The notes beneath the pieces were generated by a model that searched no databases, was not told the DNA's origin, and was given only the letters and a program-made list of their open reading frames with translations. A program made the translations under genes and the position numbers. A DNA stretch of 64,000 nucleotides from Phymatolithon calcareum (Eukaryota > Rhodophyta > Florideophyceae > Hapalidiales), in the NCBI GenBank assembly GCA_977006965.1, contig OZ345376.1, positions 1,116,001 through 1,180,000 of the forward strand, written 5' to 3'. Each line of letters opens with the position of its first letter. The stretch's first letter is position 1. Shown in pieces: positions 10,025-22,073 of this stretch.

Positions 10025-11011
10025 CAGGCATTAGGAGCAACATACTGCCATTGCGATATATTTAAATATACTGCTATTGATATGTTATTGAGCACAAGGT
10101 CTGTATTGCAATACGTATTGAAAGATTCGAGTGGCACATCTGTAAACAGAATTGATGCGTTCTTGTGAACGTTTCTAGACATAACGTGGTGCTTTTGTAC
10201 CGTTGCAAGGATATTGCGATATTGAGTCAAACAAACTGGCATTGCTTCTCGCTTTCAGTCATCTACTTCTGTTGATTCCGTCCTCTTCGAGAAGATGGCC
10301 CCGAAACCCAAACTAGAGTCTATCGTCAAAACGCTCATGACAAAACAAGCCGATACCGTTAAAGACATTTCATCTCGGAAAAGCACCAACATCACGCGAC
10401 ACAACGTGCCTTGTTTTATTTATTCATGCCCGCGTCAGTACCGCTGCAGAAACGACCCGCCTACTGTTACTTTTCCGAAAGGATCTGGATGGCGTAACCC
10501 TTATTCCCATCTATTGTCGTGTGTTCCGGGCGGAAATGAGCCGAAATTGATGGAGATGTGTCGCAATTGCCTTGAAGAAGAAGGAACTCAAGACGGTCAT
10601 CGCGATATCTCGTCGTCGTGAACCTGCTCAGACCTACATGGATCTGAAATTTATTCTTGGTTCTTCTGCCGAAATCGAACGACTTTTTTCACTTGCCGGC
10701 GGCATCCTTGCGGATAATAGGCAGCGAATTACTCCTCTGCTCTTCTAGTATTTGCTATTCTTGAAAGTTAATCGAAGTTACTGGGATTTTAAGACCGTCG
10801 TTACTGCGATGGCCGATATCAATAGCGCTCGAGCTGCTGAACGTGCTGGGGAGGATGCTGAGGAGCAAGTTTTATTAGATATGTAACCATGTTTTTGTAA
10901 AAGGTACTTCAATAGCAATAGACATATTGGTTCACGTTCTGTTATTGCCATAGCTATTCCGGATAGGCGTTGCCTGCCAATACAATAGCAATATATTACT
11001 CCCAATCCCTG
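10025..11011 (+). mobile_element. Internally deleted hAT transposon inserted at the LTR edge
   Basis: 987 bp with imperfect ~35-bp terminal inverted repeats, CAGGCATTAGGAG at the left and CTCCCAATCCCTG at the right. The CAGG start is typical of hAT. 8-bp target duplications ATTACAAT (10017-10024) and ATTACAGT (11012-11019) differ at one base. Inside are the two ends of a hAT transposase. Its excision would restore the gypsy TSD, which independently supports both boundaries. Confidence 0.9.
10295..10885 (+). pseudogene. hAT transposase remnant (N-terminal region joined to dimerisation domain)
   Basis: An ATG at 10295 opens a 108-codon frame with a Cys-containing N-terminal region (GSGWRNPYSHLLSC) that may be a BED-type DNA-binding remnant. 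In another frame from about 10580 comes a hAT C-terminal dimerisation domain: SSAEIERLFSLAGGILADNR, then YLLFLKVNRSYWDF. The catalytic core is missing, so this is an internal deletion derivative. A TAG at about 10747 lies within the dimerisation domain. Confidence 0.78.
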
Positions 11012-11021
11012 ATTACAGTAC

Positions 11022-12531
11022 GGTACACTTGATAATGGGCAGAGCATTTCATCGCGAGATCTGCAAGAAGCGTCGGCTGTGCCGACCTGAAATGTCGGAA
11101 AATGTCTTTTCTCTGCACTTTCAGCAGTTTGAGTGTCGCCAATCGATATAAGAGATAACTTGACAATCGAGAAGACTTGAGAGAGGAAAAAGGATGAATG
11201 CTGGAAATCATCTAAGTGAAATTGAGAAGCAAAAAGGAAGGCATTGTATCCGCAACACCAGAGCTTTCCTATAGTTACAGAAACTATATCCAAGAGATTC
11301 GCAAGGGGGGCATACAGTTTCTTAGGTGCATTTCCTTATTTCACCGAATTTATCACTTGCGCGTAAAATCCAATCTTAGGAATACCAATTGTAGGTACGG
11401 AATTGGAGCACCACGCAAGCTTAAGCGATGTTATTATTTCCTTGTGCTCTTCGTAGAACACTATAAAAGCCGCAAAACTCATCCGTCGATGGAGTTCGGC
11501 AAGAAATTAAGAAAACAAACATCGAAGTTTGCTTCAAAACGATTTCAAGGGATTAGGTCCTTAACCTTAGACCTCGACTAGGACATACCGGCTCCAAAGT
11601 TGCTCATCACGAGTAACTCTAGCCCTGTGTTCAAGATTGAACCGAATCCTAAGTTGCTCATTGCGAGTACCCCTAACCGGTCTCAATAATAAGCTTGAAA
11701 CTGGAATTTCGCGACATTGAGTCAACTGCAGTATCAGTGCCAGCTAGGACAGCACCATTTGGAATGTGTAGGGAGAAAGATTAATTCAGGCACATTGGAC
11801 CTTGATTTTATTCCCCACTGATAGAGCCACAAGGTCAGGTTTCATTTTTGTTATCAGAATCTACATACATTAGGCTATCGGGCTAGTACACGCCTCACAC
11901 ATCTGGTATTGACAATACACTCCCAGGCAGAAACGTGAAATGGTAATAATTCTCTTTCTTCCTCGAGAGCGACAGACGTCTTCGTCGTCTATTGGTTTTC
12001 AACCTATAGACGAAAACCTGTTCAGCGACAAGTTTCCGAGACTCAGAAACGTCGTAAAAATACAGCAATCGGTAGCACTCTCGGCTCAAAACTGTACAGG
12101 GCAAGCAAAAAGCTAGTATCTCGGTCCAACATAATGCCCCAGCTTCCGAAGCGCTATAAGTAGAGTATCAGGTTGCTGGTAAAACTCTGTCGCAGACAAA
12201 CCCGGGATTTGAACCCTGGACCTTATGTAGTACTAGACATGAACACCTCGATCGGGCCCGTCCCCGAATAAAGCCCTCTGAGGGCCTGATCTTCCTGGAG
12301 AGGCCCTCTCTTAAGGTTTCCCTGAGAGCCCTCCCGAGGGCTTATGATACAGTGTGTACGAATGGAGACGAACAGTTGTCCAAAAGATGAATTTCAGATA
12401 AACATTTTGAAGGTACTTTATGATAGTCACGGATATCATGGGCAATATGCTGAAGGCCCTCTTCTTGTACGTTTCTTTGGAAGCCATTTCCAAAGTTATT
12501 GTAGCACCAGGGCAAGGGACAATTTTGGGAA
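11022..12531. other. Non-coding stretch after the gypsy/hAT block
   Basis: No supportable gene. There are two partial ~30-bp direct repeats near 11595-11680 (both with AAGTTGCTCAT). A minus-strand GGTTCAAATCC motif near 12205-12220 resembles a tRNA T-arm or RNA polymerase III B box, but no complete tRNA cloverleaf could be fitted. A short GC-rich run with repeated GAGGGC/GCCCTC words lies at 12270-12340. Confidence 0.4.
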
Positions 12532-12885
12532 ATGATGGCAGACTATGAGCTACAAAAGCTTGCTTATGAAAAGCAAATCAGCGCACTGGAGCAAGCACTG
12601 AGTGAGCACAAGTCGAAGAAGTCACAGCGATCAAAAGAAGTGCAAAATATCGAGGAGGACAAGAGAGAAGAGAGCGTGACGTACGAACTAGATGTCTCCG
12701 ATGGGGCCTTTCAGGAAGATAGACAAGCAGAAGGTGGCGCAGAAGGTGTACCGGTCGACCCAGTTCGCGCAGCTGATGTGTACAACCGGTCCATTGAAGG
12801 AGTTGGAGATGTGAGCGGAATAGTCAAGCTCGCGCGGTTGCAACCCGTAGGTAGACCATCTGGACCATCTTCAAGCATAGCATAG
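12532..12885 (+). pseudogene. Fragment of a GTPase-Sel1 gene (coiled coil plus first Sel1 unit)
   Basis: The 117-codon frame is clearly homologous to the middle of the 43636-46311 gene. Shared parts are MMA-YELQKL, the EHKSKKS coiled-coil stretch and the first Sel1 unit with VPVDPVRAAD. The GTPase domain before it and the repeat array after it are absent, so this is a truncated paralog rather than a small gene. It shows that the family has been copied within the region. Confidence 0.8.
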
Positions 12886-13640
12886 TATGCACTGGAGGCG
12901 AAAAATTTCGAAAATATGCAATATGAACTGTATATGTATTGTTTTTTTGGATATTCGGGAAATATTCATACCAAAGCAGATTTTTGAAAGCCGTTTGGCG
13001 TGAGCCACATTGCCCGAACCGTATATACTGCTGAATGTAACAGCATGGACAGTATCCATTTGGCGATCAGGCACGAGGGTGAGATTGGGATGTAGCGGGA
13101 GCAAAAGATTTTGGACGGCATGACAACATTGTTTCCTGGATCGCTGGAAGGGCAATGTCAGAGATAGACCGGGATAGGGAACTGTATGTGTATTGTACAA
13201 CACGCGAATATTATGCCATTTGCTATGTACGATCAATGTAGGCTTCCGATGAAGATAGAGAGTGGAGAGCGATATTTCCTGAAGAGGACAGTTTTGAAAA
13301 ATGTCCCTCTTGGGCATAGATCTGTACATGACTTAAGGGCACAGCGCAATACGAGCTTCTCATCCACATTCCCGGTTTCGCAGTAAGCTCTCGAGGCGCG
13401 CTGGTCGGGCGCAAATTCGTTTAATTGTCACTGACGTACTTAATACTCGACTTTCGACAAGCTTCGGCGGCCACCACAATTCGTGGAGTAATTTCCTCCC
13501 CGTACTGTGCGCATCCGAATTCAGCTCATTTCGAGTGTGGGTAGCACGGCCACGCATCTACAGCATTGTAGAAGTCTGAATGTGTCACGGATCCCTTTAG
13601 TTCTTCTTGTCTTAATTAGTTAAAATCTTGTTCTTGAAAT
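12886..13640. other. Degenerate coding-like stretch, unassigned
   Basis: Plus-strand frames at about 13080-13330 read like protein (WIAGRAMSEIDRDRELYVYC) but are broken by stops. I do not recognise the family. No other feature was seen. Confidence 0.25.
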
Positions 13641-16600
13641 CTATCCTATTCGGGGAAGGTATCCCTCCCTCTTAGATAGAGCGAAGAAACTACCCGTAAG
13701 TAGCGTGGAGGAGGAGTGATCAGACTGTACCATAGCGGAAGGTGGATGAGAGGCATAAGCGGTCCCCCTTATGACTCCAACTCTTCTCATGTAAGTATGT
13801 ACCTGTGGAAGGGCTATCCTTCTGTTATGGAAAACTGTATACATATTGTCCTCCAGTTCCGGCGGAATCCCTTCCGGATTATGTTGGAGCCAGTGGGACC
13901 TTGCAACGCATGGGACTATGGCTGCATAGATCTTTTCCTGAATGCCTCTTTGGGTGCTTAAAATGTGAGATACGAACCAGAACGTCGGTGCGCTGTCTTC
14001 CATGTCTTCCAAAGTTGAGAAGAAATGCGACTGTAGGATAAATGGTAAGTGAAAATCTAGATCTCCAGGCCTGAAGGCAAGAGTTTCAATGATGTCCCCA
14101 TGGCTAAAGTAAGGCTCAAGAACTCCGCTGGTGCGTGCAGACACGATACAGTCTCATATTTGGACTACTGTAGCCTGTGAATCAAAAGGATAGGTCGTTG
14201 ATAAGAATAAGATGAGAGCTTCTCGAGAGGAAGAGGAAGAATTTGTCAGAGTTTGAATAGTTTCATCTAATCCGCTTAGATTCCAACGCAATGATTGATG
14301 TTCACTCGACAATACTGAACTTGGAGAGAGCATGGACTGTCCGTGATTAATGAGCTCTTTCTCAATACAGCTATCCGGTCCGAACGTGCCCTGAATAGCG
14401 GCCACAAGGGCATCTGGTATGTTATCTTCGAGCTTCCTCATGCTGTCCCTTCCCTACAGAAATCGGAAAAAACCTATCAATGCGCTGTCATCTCCGCTTG
14501 CCGCGTTTGATACGAGTAATGCCAATCGACCTTTCCAGTCATTCAAAGCAACTCCGGTCATGCACGAAAGGCGAACATGTTTGTTGTTTGAAATTCTCAT
14601 ACGTCGATTTCACCTCTGATGCGTTTTTTCGAGTCGTAGTTCGTCGATGCGAGCAACATGGCCAACCATGGGTAATTTGATGTATACCAGCTCTTGTAGT
14701 CTATGCACATTTGGGCAGTCCAATACATTGATTGCCGAAGTACACGATATTTGAATCCTACGAAGCTCCTGCTGCATTTGCCCAGTGCACATACTGTCAT
14801 TCAGTGCAGAATAGTCTTCGTTGGGCGTTGTGCAGATCCGACAAATGCGTTCAATGTGATCCGTTCTCATTATTTTCAGTCGGCGAATATGTGGTTCGCA
14901 GTTGTCGTCTTTGAATGGCCGCAATGTGTCCGCACTGTCCCTTCGTAGGTTAGACATGTGCAGCAGCTCCGCAATCAGTTTAGATATAGAGCCTATCAAG
15001 GGCACAGCGTCCCTACACTTCTGTGATATCTCGCTTCTCGATGCAGAATGGCGATGAACAACCACACAACCATTTCGAAGTGCCGGCTCCGCCACCGAAG
15101 CCAAGCTGTACAGCTCCGAGATATACATACTGAATAGAACTTTTTTCTCCCGGTCGAAAATTATATTCTGTTTAGTTAGATGACATTCGGCAAGGTAGCC
15201 TAGCATGTACTCTTCGCATTTGATTCTATGTAAATTCGACGGCAAGAGCTTATAGGCCTATGATAAGCAGTCACGAAAGTGTCCAGTTAGTAGGTGATCT
15301 GAGGCAATGCAACAAGCATGACAACTGTCCAGAGTAGACGAAAGTAAAGGATCTCCTGTGCTCGTCTTGGGAGTCCGCCCCTTCGCCTGGATTATTGCTG
15401 CCAGCAAATCATGTAGAAGAAAATTGGACGCAGGCGTACTAGCAGACATTCCAAGGAGTCTGCAAGTCACTCGCTGCGCACCGCAATCCCGGATTGCTGT
15501 GTGCTCATAAAATCCACGTCTGAATGCGGAGCCGCTTCCCAAAGGGGACGTATAGCGACTACGTACAGATACGGAGGACTTTCTTGCGAATCGGAAAAAG
15601 TGGCAGCACGATGTATCATTGTGCCCGAGAACATTAAGGTCCGTGATCAGAGCTGGCGTGTCTCCTAGAACGCCGACAAGGTCAAGAAATGTGCGACCTA
15701 ATAGTCCTTAGGCGTCCACATCCAAAAATCCCTCCGTCATGCCGACGAAAATGTTCTCCTTAATGCATTGGAAATGAGCAGAGCTTTTTACGCCAGGGCG
15801 AGTAAAGGCCGATAATGCGAACTGCATGGGGAGAGGATCGGGCAGAGAGAGGAAGATTTAGACATAGCATATAGAATCCGTCTCCCGATGCCGAATTTCC
15901 CTCCTGTATGCGAAACCCGTCCCAATACAGCAAAAACCGATAAACAAAGTAGGGCACACCTTTTTAAAGATGTCCTACAGTGCTGGTAGGTGAGCACTTT
16001 TCAGGACCTCGCTTTCCGTGTTTTTGACGAGAACCTGGACAGTAAGGATGTCCAGATAGAGATTATCGTCACTCCTATTGGGGGGCGAGCAATATATAGA
16101 CAAACTGGAAGCACAGACGATATTGATAGTGAGTTGCGTGTCTAAATCTGTGATGGTGGTCTGTCCACTAATGTTCAACCCTTCCTAGTATTGCATTATC
16201 CTGATTTGTGAAGACGTGGCCGCGAAGGCAATGCTCTAGCTTCGGACTCAGCAGACCAGTCCGTACGATTGACACTAGAACAAAATCTCCAGACTCAGAA
16301 AATGTGGACAACAATGAGTCAGCCGCCAGATCGTCTACACTGATGGTATTCCTCTGACCATAAAACCATTGTCTTGCGGCCACAATGGGCCATGTGTCCA
16401 CACAATCGATGAACGTTGAGACCTGTTCCGTCTGCGAATTAGACTTGTGAAACATAACAAGGAGTGGACAGGAGCAGCGGTCAAGTCCGCTCTAACGTAC
16501 TCGCTGGGAAGTATTGCCCTCATATTTGCTTGTGGTGCACTATAGCCAGAGACGATGTTGCCTCTTGATCCGGCCTTGCATACATCCATAGCTTCGTAGA

Positions 16601-17243
16601 AATCAACTGTACGAAGTGCAAGACGATCAAGAACGCGTTTCTTAAAATGTCTGTGGAGAGTTGTGAAGTGGGGTAGACTGTTGATACTAGTACTGCCAAA
16701 CGATGCAGGTAGACTAGAGACTGGAATTTGATTCCATGACTGTGCTCTCTCGCGCATAACCGCCTCAGTGAAAATCGTATTGCCTAAAACTGATCCCTAG
16801 AGAGCTTTCGAGGACCGCTCGTAGTGAGAACAGCCCACAGCCCACGCCAAACTGGAAGTGTTATCGGGAGGAGAGACTGTTCATTATCCGAGTTAGGATT
16901 AAAGGAATTGAACTCGCGGGCTTCCTCGTCGCCTTTTTCGAAGCCTGGACTCCGTGATGAAGACACTGGGCTCTTTTCAATGCTTCCATTGCGCTACTGC
17001 GTAGGAGTGTCCATCCCAAGACTTTCATTGTTACAGTCCAAGGCACTTCTACTGGCGAGGGCAGCGTCAGAGACTTCGTCTTCACAAATATCGTTTCGGG
17101 GGTCTTGGAATAGAGCTCGGCGAGTCACGCGTCCATCGATTGGACACCGAGAGGATATAGCACGTCGAAAGCGTGGAGGAGCATCGTTAATCTCCTGAAG
17201 ACGGTAGCGACATCGTTGCTTGCGCTTCGGAGTTCTATTATCC
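13641..17243 (-). pseudogene. Gene A of a mobile module, degraded copy 1 (Tnp2/Plavaka-like transposase candidate)
   Basis: Minus-strand fragments are collinear with the better copy at 34093-38202. In order: basic start MDNRTPKRKQRCRYR (17243), a WRGLWAVLTTSG block (~16840), LPSEYVRADL (~16490), YRFLLYWDGFRIQ (~15920), GDTPAL...SCCH (~15600-15670), LTGHFRDCL (~15265), MVGHVARIDELRLEKTHQ (~14620), and a C-terminal KREGYLPRIG (13650). Many stops and frameshifts separate them. The D-TPA plus Cys-x2-Cys pattern recalls Tnp2/Plavaka-type transposases of the CACTA superfamily. That assignment is inference; homology between the two copies is what the sequence shows. Confidence 0.75.
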
Positions 17244-17503
17244 ATATGTTCTACAAGATGCGCGAAACGGTTAGAGATGATAGAAGATATGTACAACGAG
17301 GCAAGAGCGTGAGAGGAAACCTTCTTGATGCCATATAATCGTCATACTTGACAAAATCTGCTGTACAAGTAATCAAGTTTGTGAGTACATGTATGCGAAG
17401 TGTACGTATAGAGAGGACAATGTCATTATAATGTAAAGGCATGTCGTAGCCAACGATGTTTCGCTCAATTTTCGCTTCGATATTCAGACGGGTAGTCTTT
17501 ACA

Positions 17504-19760
17504 TTACAAATATTGAGGGAAACAGGTAAAAGGCACGATGGCAATTGAGCTTCTTTGATAAATATCGAGAACGCCGTGAAATAGACAACACATTTTAGTT
17601 TGTGTAGAGTGAAAAAGAACAGTATTTGATATACATTTAAAGTATATCCAGTGATGTCTTTTTTCTATCTCAATCGGACGTACAAACAGTAATCTGTGTG
17701 TAGATGCCTCCATATGTCCTGGAATTGTGTTTGCATTCTTGCTCAGGAAGAGACGAAACATGTACCGCCCTCCGGATGCCTCTTCCATTCCTCGGTTGTC
17801 AACCAACGCGAAGAATATTTTACGCGTCCCAGCTCCCCCCAGATGCTCCGCCAGTGTTTCGAACTGTCCGAGCATCGCAGTACCACACGTCACGCACAGC
17901 GATCCACTGCCCATCTCGTCAAGATGCGCTATACGATCATAATCGCCTCTCGTCGCCACATTTACGGAATTCTGGAAAATGTCATCGTTCTCGTCATCAT
18001 CTAGATCTCCGATACCGTCCATCTCGTCGACGGACGATTGTGCCTCCGCTAGAGCTTCTCGCGCTGACTTAAATGCAGCATATGACATTTCCAGCATTTC
18101 CTCCGGATGTCAGTAATCGCACTTGTCTTCTGCTCCTCCGATTCTTCTTTGGGACTGAGCATGGCTTTCACCCTATTCGACGTCGTTTCTACGTATTTCT
18201 CCGTCACTTGACCAAGAGCAACTGCTTCCATGGATATCAGAGATGTTCCCAACCTTTGACGAATTAGTCCTCGAAGCGCAATAGCAAGCACATGAACTGC
18301 TCGAAGTGAGTTGTCGCACGACTCTAGCAAAGCTCAGTACGTCTTCGCAGTGTACGTTTCAACAAGCATTTCGATGGCACATTTTTGCAGACTCCGTTCT
18401 TCTTCAACTTCTCAGTACAGCGGTGACTCTTCTACATCCGACCTTTCCTCTTTCACGGCAAGGATACTACCCTTCGCACTTTCCGCACGTTGTGCACTGG
18501 GAAAGATGCCCGTGACCAATTTATTGTACTTTAGGGTAACCTGAAGGCTTAAAAAGCGATTCTGCAGAATTCTGAGCTCGCTCAGATTCGTTTTGAGATG
18601 ATCCGCTGACTTCTCGGAGATCTAATCAACGTCCAGATCCTTCTCGTTCTCTGGTACAACCGCGAGTAGAATATTCCATATCGATAATTCGCCTTCGGTA
18701 TTCCCCGGAGATTCCTCGTCCCTTCTCTTTGAATCATGAAAGATGATCTCAAACCAGTCTCCCTTCGCGCTTTCTACTGTCTCATACGATTGAATCTTCT
18801 CCATTAAGAAAAGCATATATCTGAAAAGAAGCTTTCGAGTGCTGGTTTTTCCAGTGGTGAGTAGCTCGAGAATGCTCTTGCGGATTTCTTGAATAGCATG
18901 CTTCCGTTTGGGTCCAAAGTGATCAGACCAAAGGTCCGGACATTTCGCAGGAGATGGTTTCACACGCTTTCTTGGCGGGTCTCCCACGACGTCTACACTC
19001 ATAGTTGACGTCGTAATCTTACGTTCGGGCTGTGCCAACGATATCTCCGGCGTAAACTACAGCTTGTGTCCGCTTCCCGCAGGATTGCAGCTATCCGGGG
19101 ATTTTTTCAGCAGAGAAATCGTGGTTTTTCACATGTATCAAAATGATCACAATGCTGCTCCAGAGAATGAATAGCCACACGTGTCCTGTTTTGCGTTCAA
19201 AGGTGCTCTTCGTGTTACCACGTGTCGCATAAAAGAGCATAGCACATAAACCAAATGTAACAGTGTGCCGACCGAGGCTTGAACTCAGTGACGCCATTAC
19301 ATCTTCCTGAACCCAGCTTGAAAACGTGGAATAACGTCGCGTAAAGGACATAACTGTGGTTAATATAGTCCAGAGCAACACGTAATCAATGCATCGACGC
19401 TTCTCTATAACCTTCGTGAGGTGTTCTGCCTTCTTCGAAGGTAATAATCCCTTCTTCGCGCCAGGATCGAGGCTCCGGCGGCTCCCGCTTCGCCAAGCTT
19501 TAGAACTTCATCTTTTGATGCCGACATCATCTTCTTCCTCCACGTAGTCCAGTCTCTGCTTCAACGCTGTCAGCTTCTCACCGAACTCACTCCTAATTTT
19601 TCCAAGCTCCTGGCTCAGGAGCTTGTTGATTTACTGCACGACCACAGCTGTGTGACCATTATTACTGTCATCTTCACGTGTTCCATGACTACGACTGTCC
19701 CTGATCGTGCTGTTCCCATCTCGGACTCCGGTCATGACTCGAAATGGGTGACGCAAACAT
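17504..19760 (-). pseudogene. Gene B of the mobile module, degraded copy 1
   Basis: Homologous to the minus-strand gene at 38352-40618. Aligned parts: SFTRRYSTFSSWVQED against SFALQHGQFKDWLDE; LLFRYMLFLMEKIQSYE against VLFKSMMFLVERISHFE; and SLRAVHVLAIALRGLIRQ against SLRALHLHAVGLYAMLRE. Function unknown; no catalytic motif recognised. Here B lies directly upstream of A on the same strand, whereas in copy 2 the two genes converge, so the module has been rearranged. Several stops and frame changes make this copy inactive. Confidence 0.7.
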
Positions 19761-21560
19761 TGTATTTGAAGACGGGTGAATGACTTTGGTCGTCTTAACA
19801 CAGCTGTATATGTGATCACTCCGCACCTTCTTCGACTCTTTGCAACGGTTTTGTCCATTCCCATAAATATAATTAAAAGTATATTACCATGGCCCTCCGA
19901 ATCGGCCAGAAAGGCCGTTAAAAAATGGGTACGCAGTATTGAAAGTAAAACATCATAATTCTGTAGATACAGCACTGCAATTAGAAACGATTCTAATTAC
20001 ATTCCCTCTTTTCAACTTCAATCTGGTTTTCATCAAAAGTTGGCTATCTATACAAGTTTTTTGCAGACCGTAGTGAATTACACATACAACTACATATCAC
20101 GAAACGTATCGCCACTTGAACGTTCTATAGTACACTGTAAATTTGCCGTCTTCCTAAATTCCCAAAGACTTCGACGAAACTGTCGTGCACACAGTTGTCC
20201 CCGTCAACTGTGAAGTTCGATCAGTCATAACCAGATAAGATCGGGAGCAGGTCACAGCTAACATGTGCACGAGATCTGTAGACCATGTTTGGTTCTGCGT
20301 CCGTGAGCGGGTAAGGTTCAACATTTTCATTATCGGTTCTCGATTGTGCCAGCGCACTTTTGACAAATCGCATATCATTCCTCTCTACTCCAAAGGACAG
20401 CCACTACTACTCTCTACATTCCTGCTTCATTCACATTCCCTATCCAGACTTCTCCTCTGCTCGTACCGGACATGAGCTACTTGTAACCCGCTGACAAAGC
20501 TTGTCATCGCGAACGTTCAAATCCTCGTTCGGTATGTACTTCCCCTATTTCCGCTCTGAATAATTTTCGGATATTCCCTTCTGACAGCATCTATTTCGTA
20601 TTCCCCCACGTCTAGGTCGGAAAGAACTCAGCGATGTACGAGCTCTTCATACTACAGGTCGGCTGCACGTGTACGCAAGCTCCTCGTAACCATTCATACG
20701 CTACTAGGGTAGGACATCGTTCGTGTCACACTCAAGCATACTGCAATTCGCATTCTTTCCGCTAGTTCGCCGTTCGGCTATTTCCGAGTAATTTGTAAGT
20801 AAGCTCCAAGATCTATTGTTCATGTGCAATAAATCTACGCAAATTTCCTTCATCTGCATTGCGCCGCCTTTTCCCGCACATTTTTCCTCTGCACATTGTA
20901 ATATTGTTCACGTGCAGTAGGGAAAACATGTAACTCTCCATGTTGGAACGTTGCTCAGTACAATATTCAAAATGCTGTTTGTTCGTCATCCGTTCTCGAT
21001 TATCCCCAATAACAAATGTCCATTTCTCATATTCCATATTCCCAATGCTCCATACTATCTGTTAAATTGCTCGCCGTCAATGTAGCCCCCAAGATGTCAC
21101 ACTGATCGCAATTCCCTCCGGCTTCCCATATCTTCAATAGTTCCGCCTTCATGAATTCTTCATAGATTCGATGCTCCCCCACGGACACAATCAAAAGTTT
21201 GCATCTACTTCACCACACTGCTCCCTGTGCAAAATTTAATGCGTCTCTTAACTCGTGACCGATCGATATTCAATTTGCGTTATTGTCATATTTCTTATGC
21301 CTTCATCAGGCATAAGGGCAGGACCTAATGTTCGGACAGTTTTTACAAAAATTAAAAACAAAATAACTTCTAACCATCCGCTAGGAACGGGACTTATATG
21401 CACTGAAAGCTCATTGGCCTGTCTTTAAAGACGTTTAGTCGTACCATAAGTTGCTTTTCGCCCTTTTCTTGAAGAAATTTGAAAGCCTAGAGCACCTCCA
21501 AATTTCTCCTCAATGTCCAAATTCAGCGTACAGTAGTAATCAAAATTATATCAGAATTAA
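19761..21560. other. AT-rich stretch without a supportable gene
   Basis: Only short unrelated frames are present. A small hairpin (CTTATGCCT...AGGCATAAG) occurs near 21296-21318. Nothing else was recognised. Confidence 0.4.
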
Positions 21561-22073
21561 GGGAACAAATTGGGTTCATGACGGCGATGCACGCGCTCAG
21601 CGCGGCTGCGCACGCGGCACGTGCGCGAATCTCTGCGCTTCGTCTATGGCATCGAGCTCCGAGCGCACCCTGCTAGCAAGCTCGCCAAGGAGATTCATGG
21701 CGGGAAGTGCGGGAGCCGCACCAACATCCGCTCGATGCACGCTGCTTCCATCTTACTGTGAGGCACCTCGGGGTGCATGCGGCGCGTGAGCTACAGTTTG
21801 TGGTGCTGCCGGTGTCTGCGCCACGCATACACTTCGCCGCCGCACTGCAGTGCGGTACTTCGCTATCGCTCGACGTGTACTCAGGCTGCGATACGATGCT
21901 CGAAATTCGGCAACACTCATGTTAGCGAGGCCTGCACGGCGCCTCATTTGGGCTTCTTCCTGTGTTGTCAGCCTTGTGCGTCGTTCTTGCTCGCGCTATG
22001 CCTTGCGCAGCTGGCGCTGTATTGCCGCAACTTGCTCTTTCTGTCTCTCGAGTTCGTCTGCTGCTGCTTTCTG

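Noticed and set aside
12180-12290. tRNA-like sequence on the minus strand (GGTTCAAATCC T-arm or B box)
   Set aside because: The acceptor stem and D-arm could not be paired; it is probably chance or a SINE relic.
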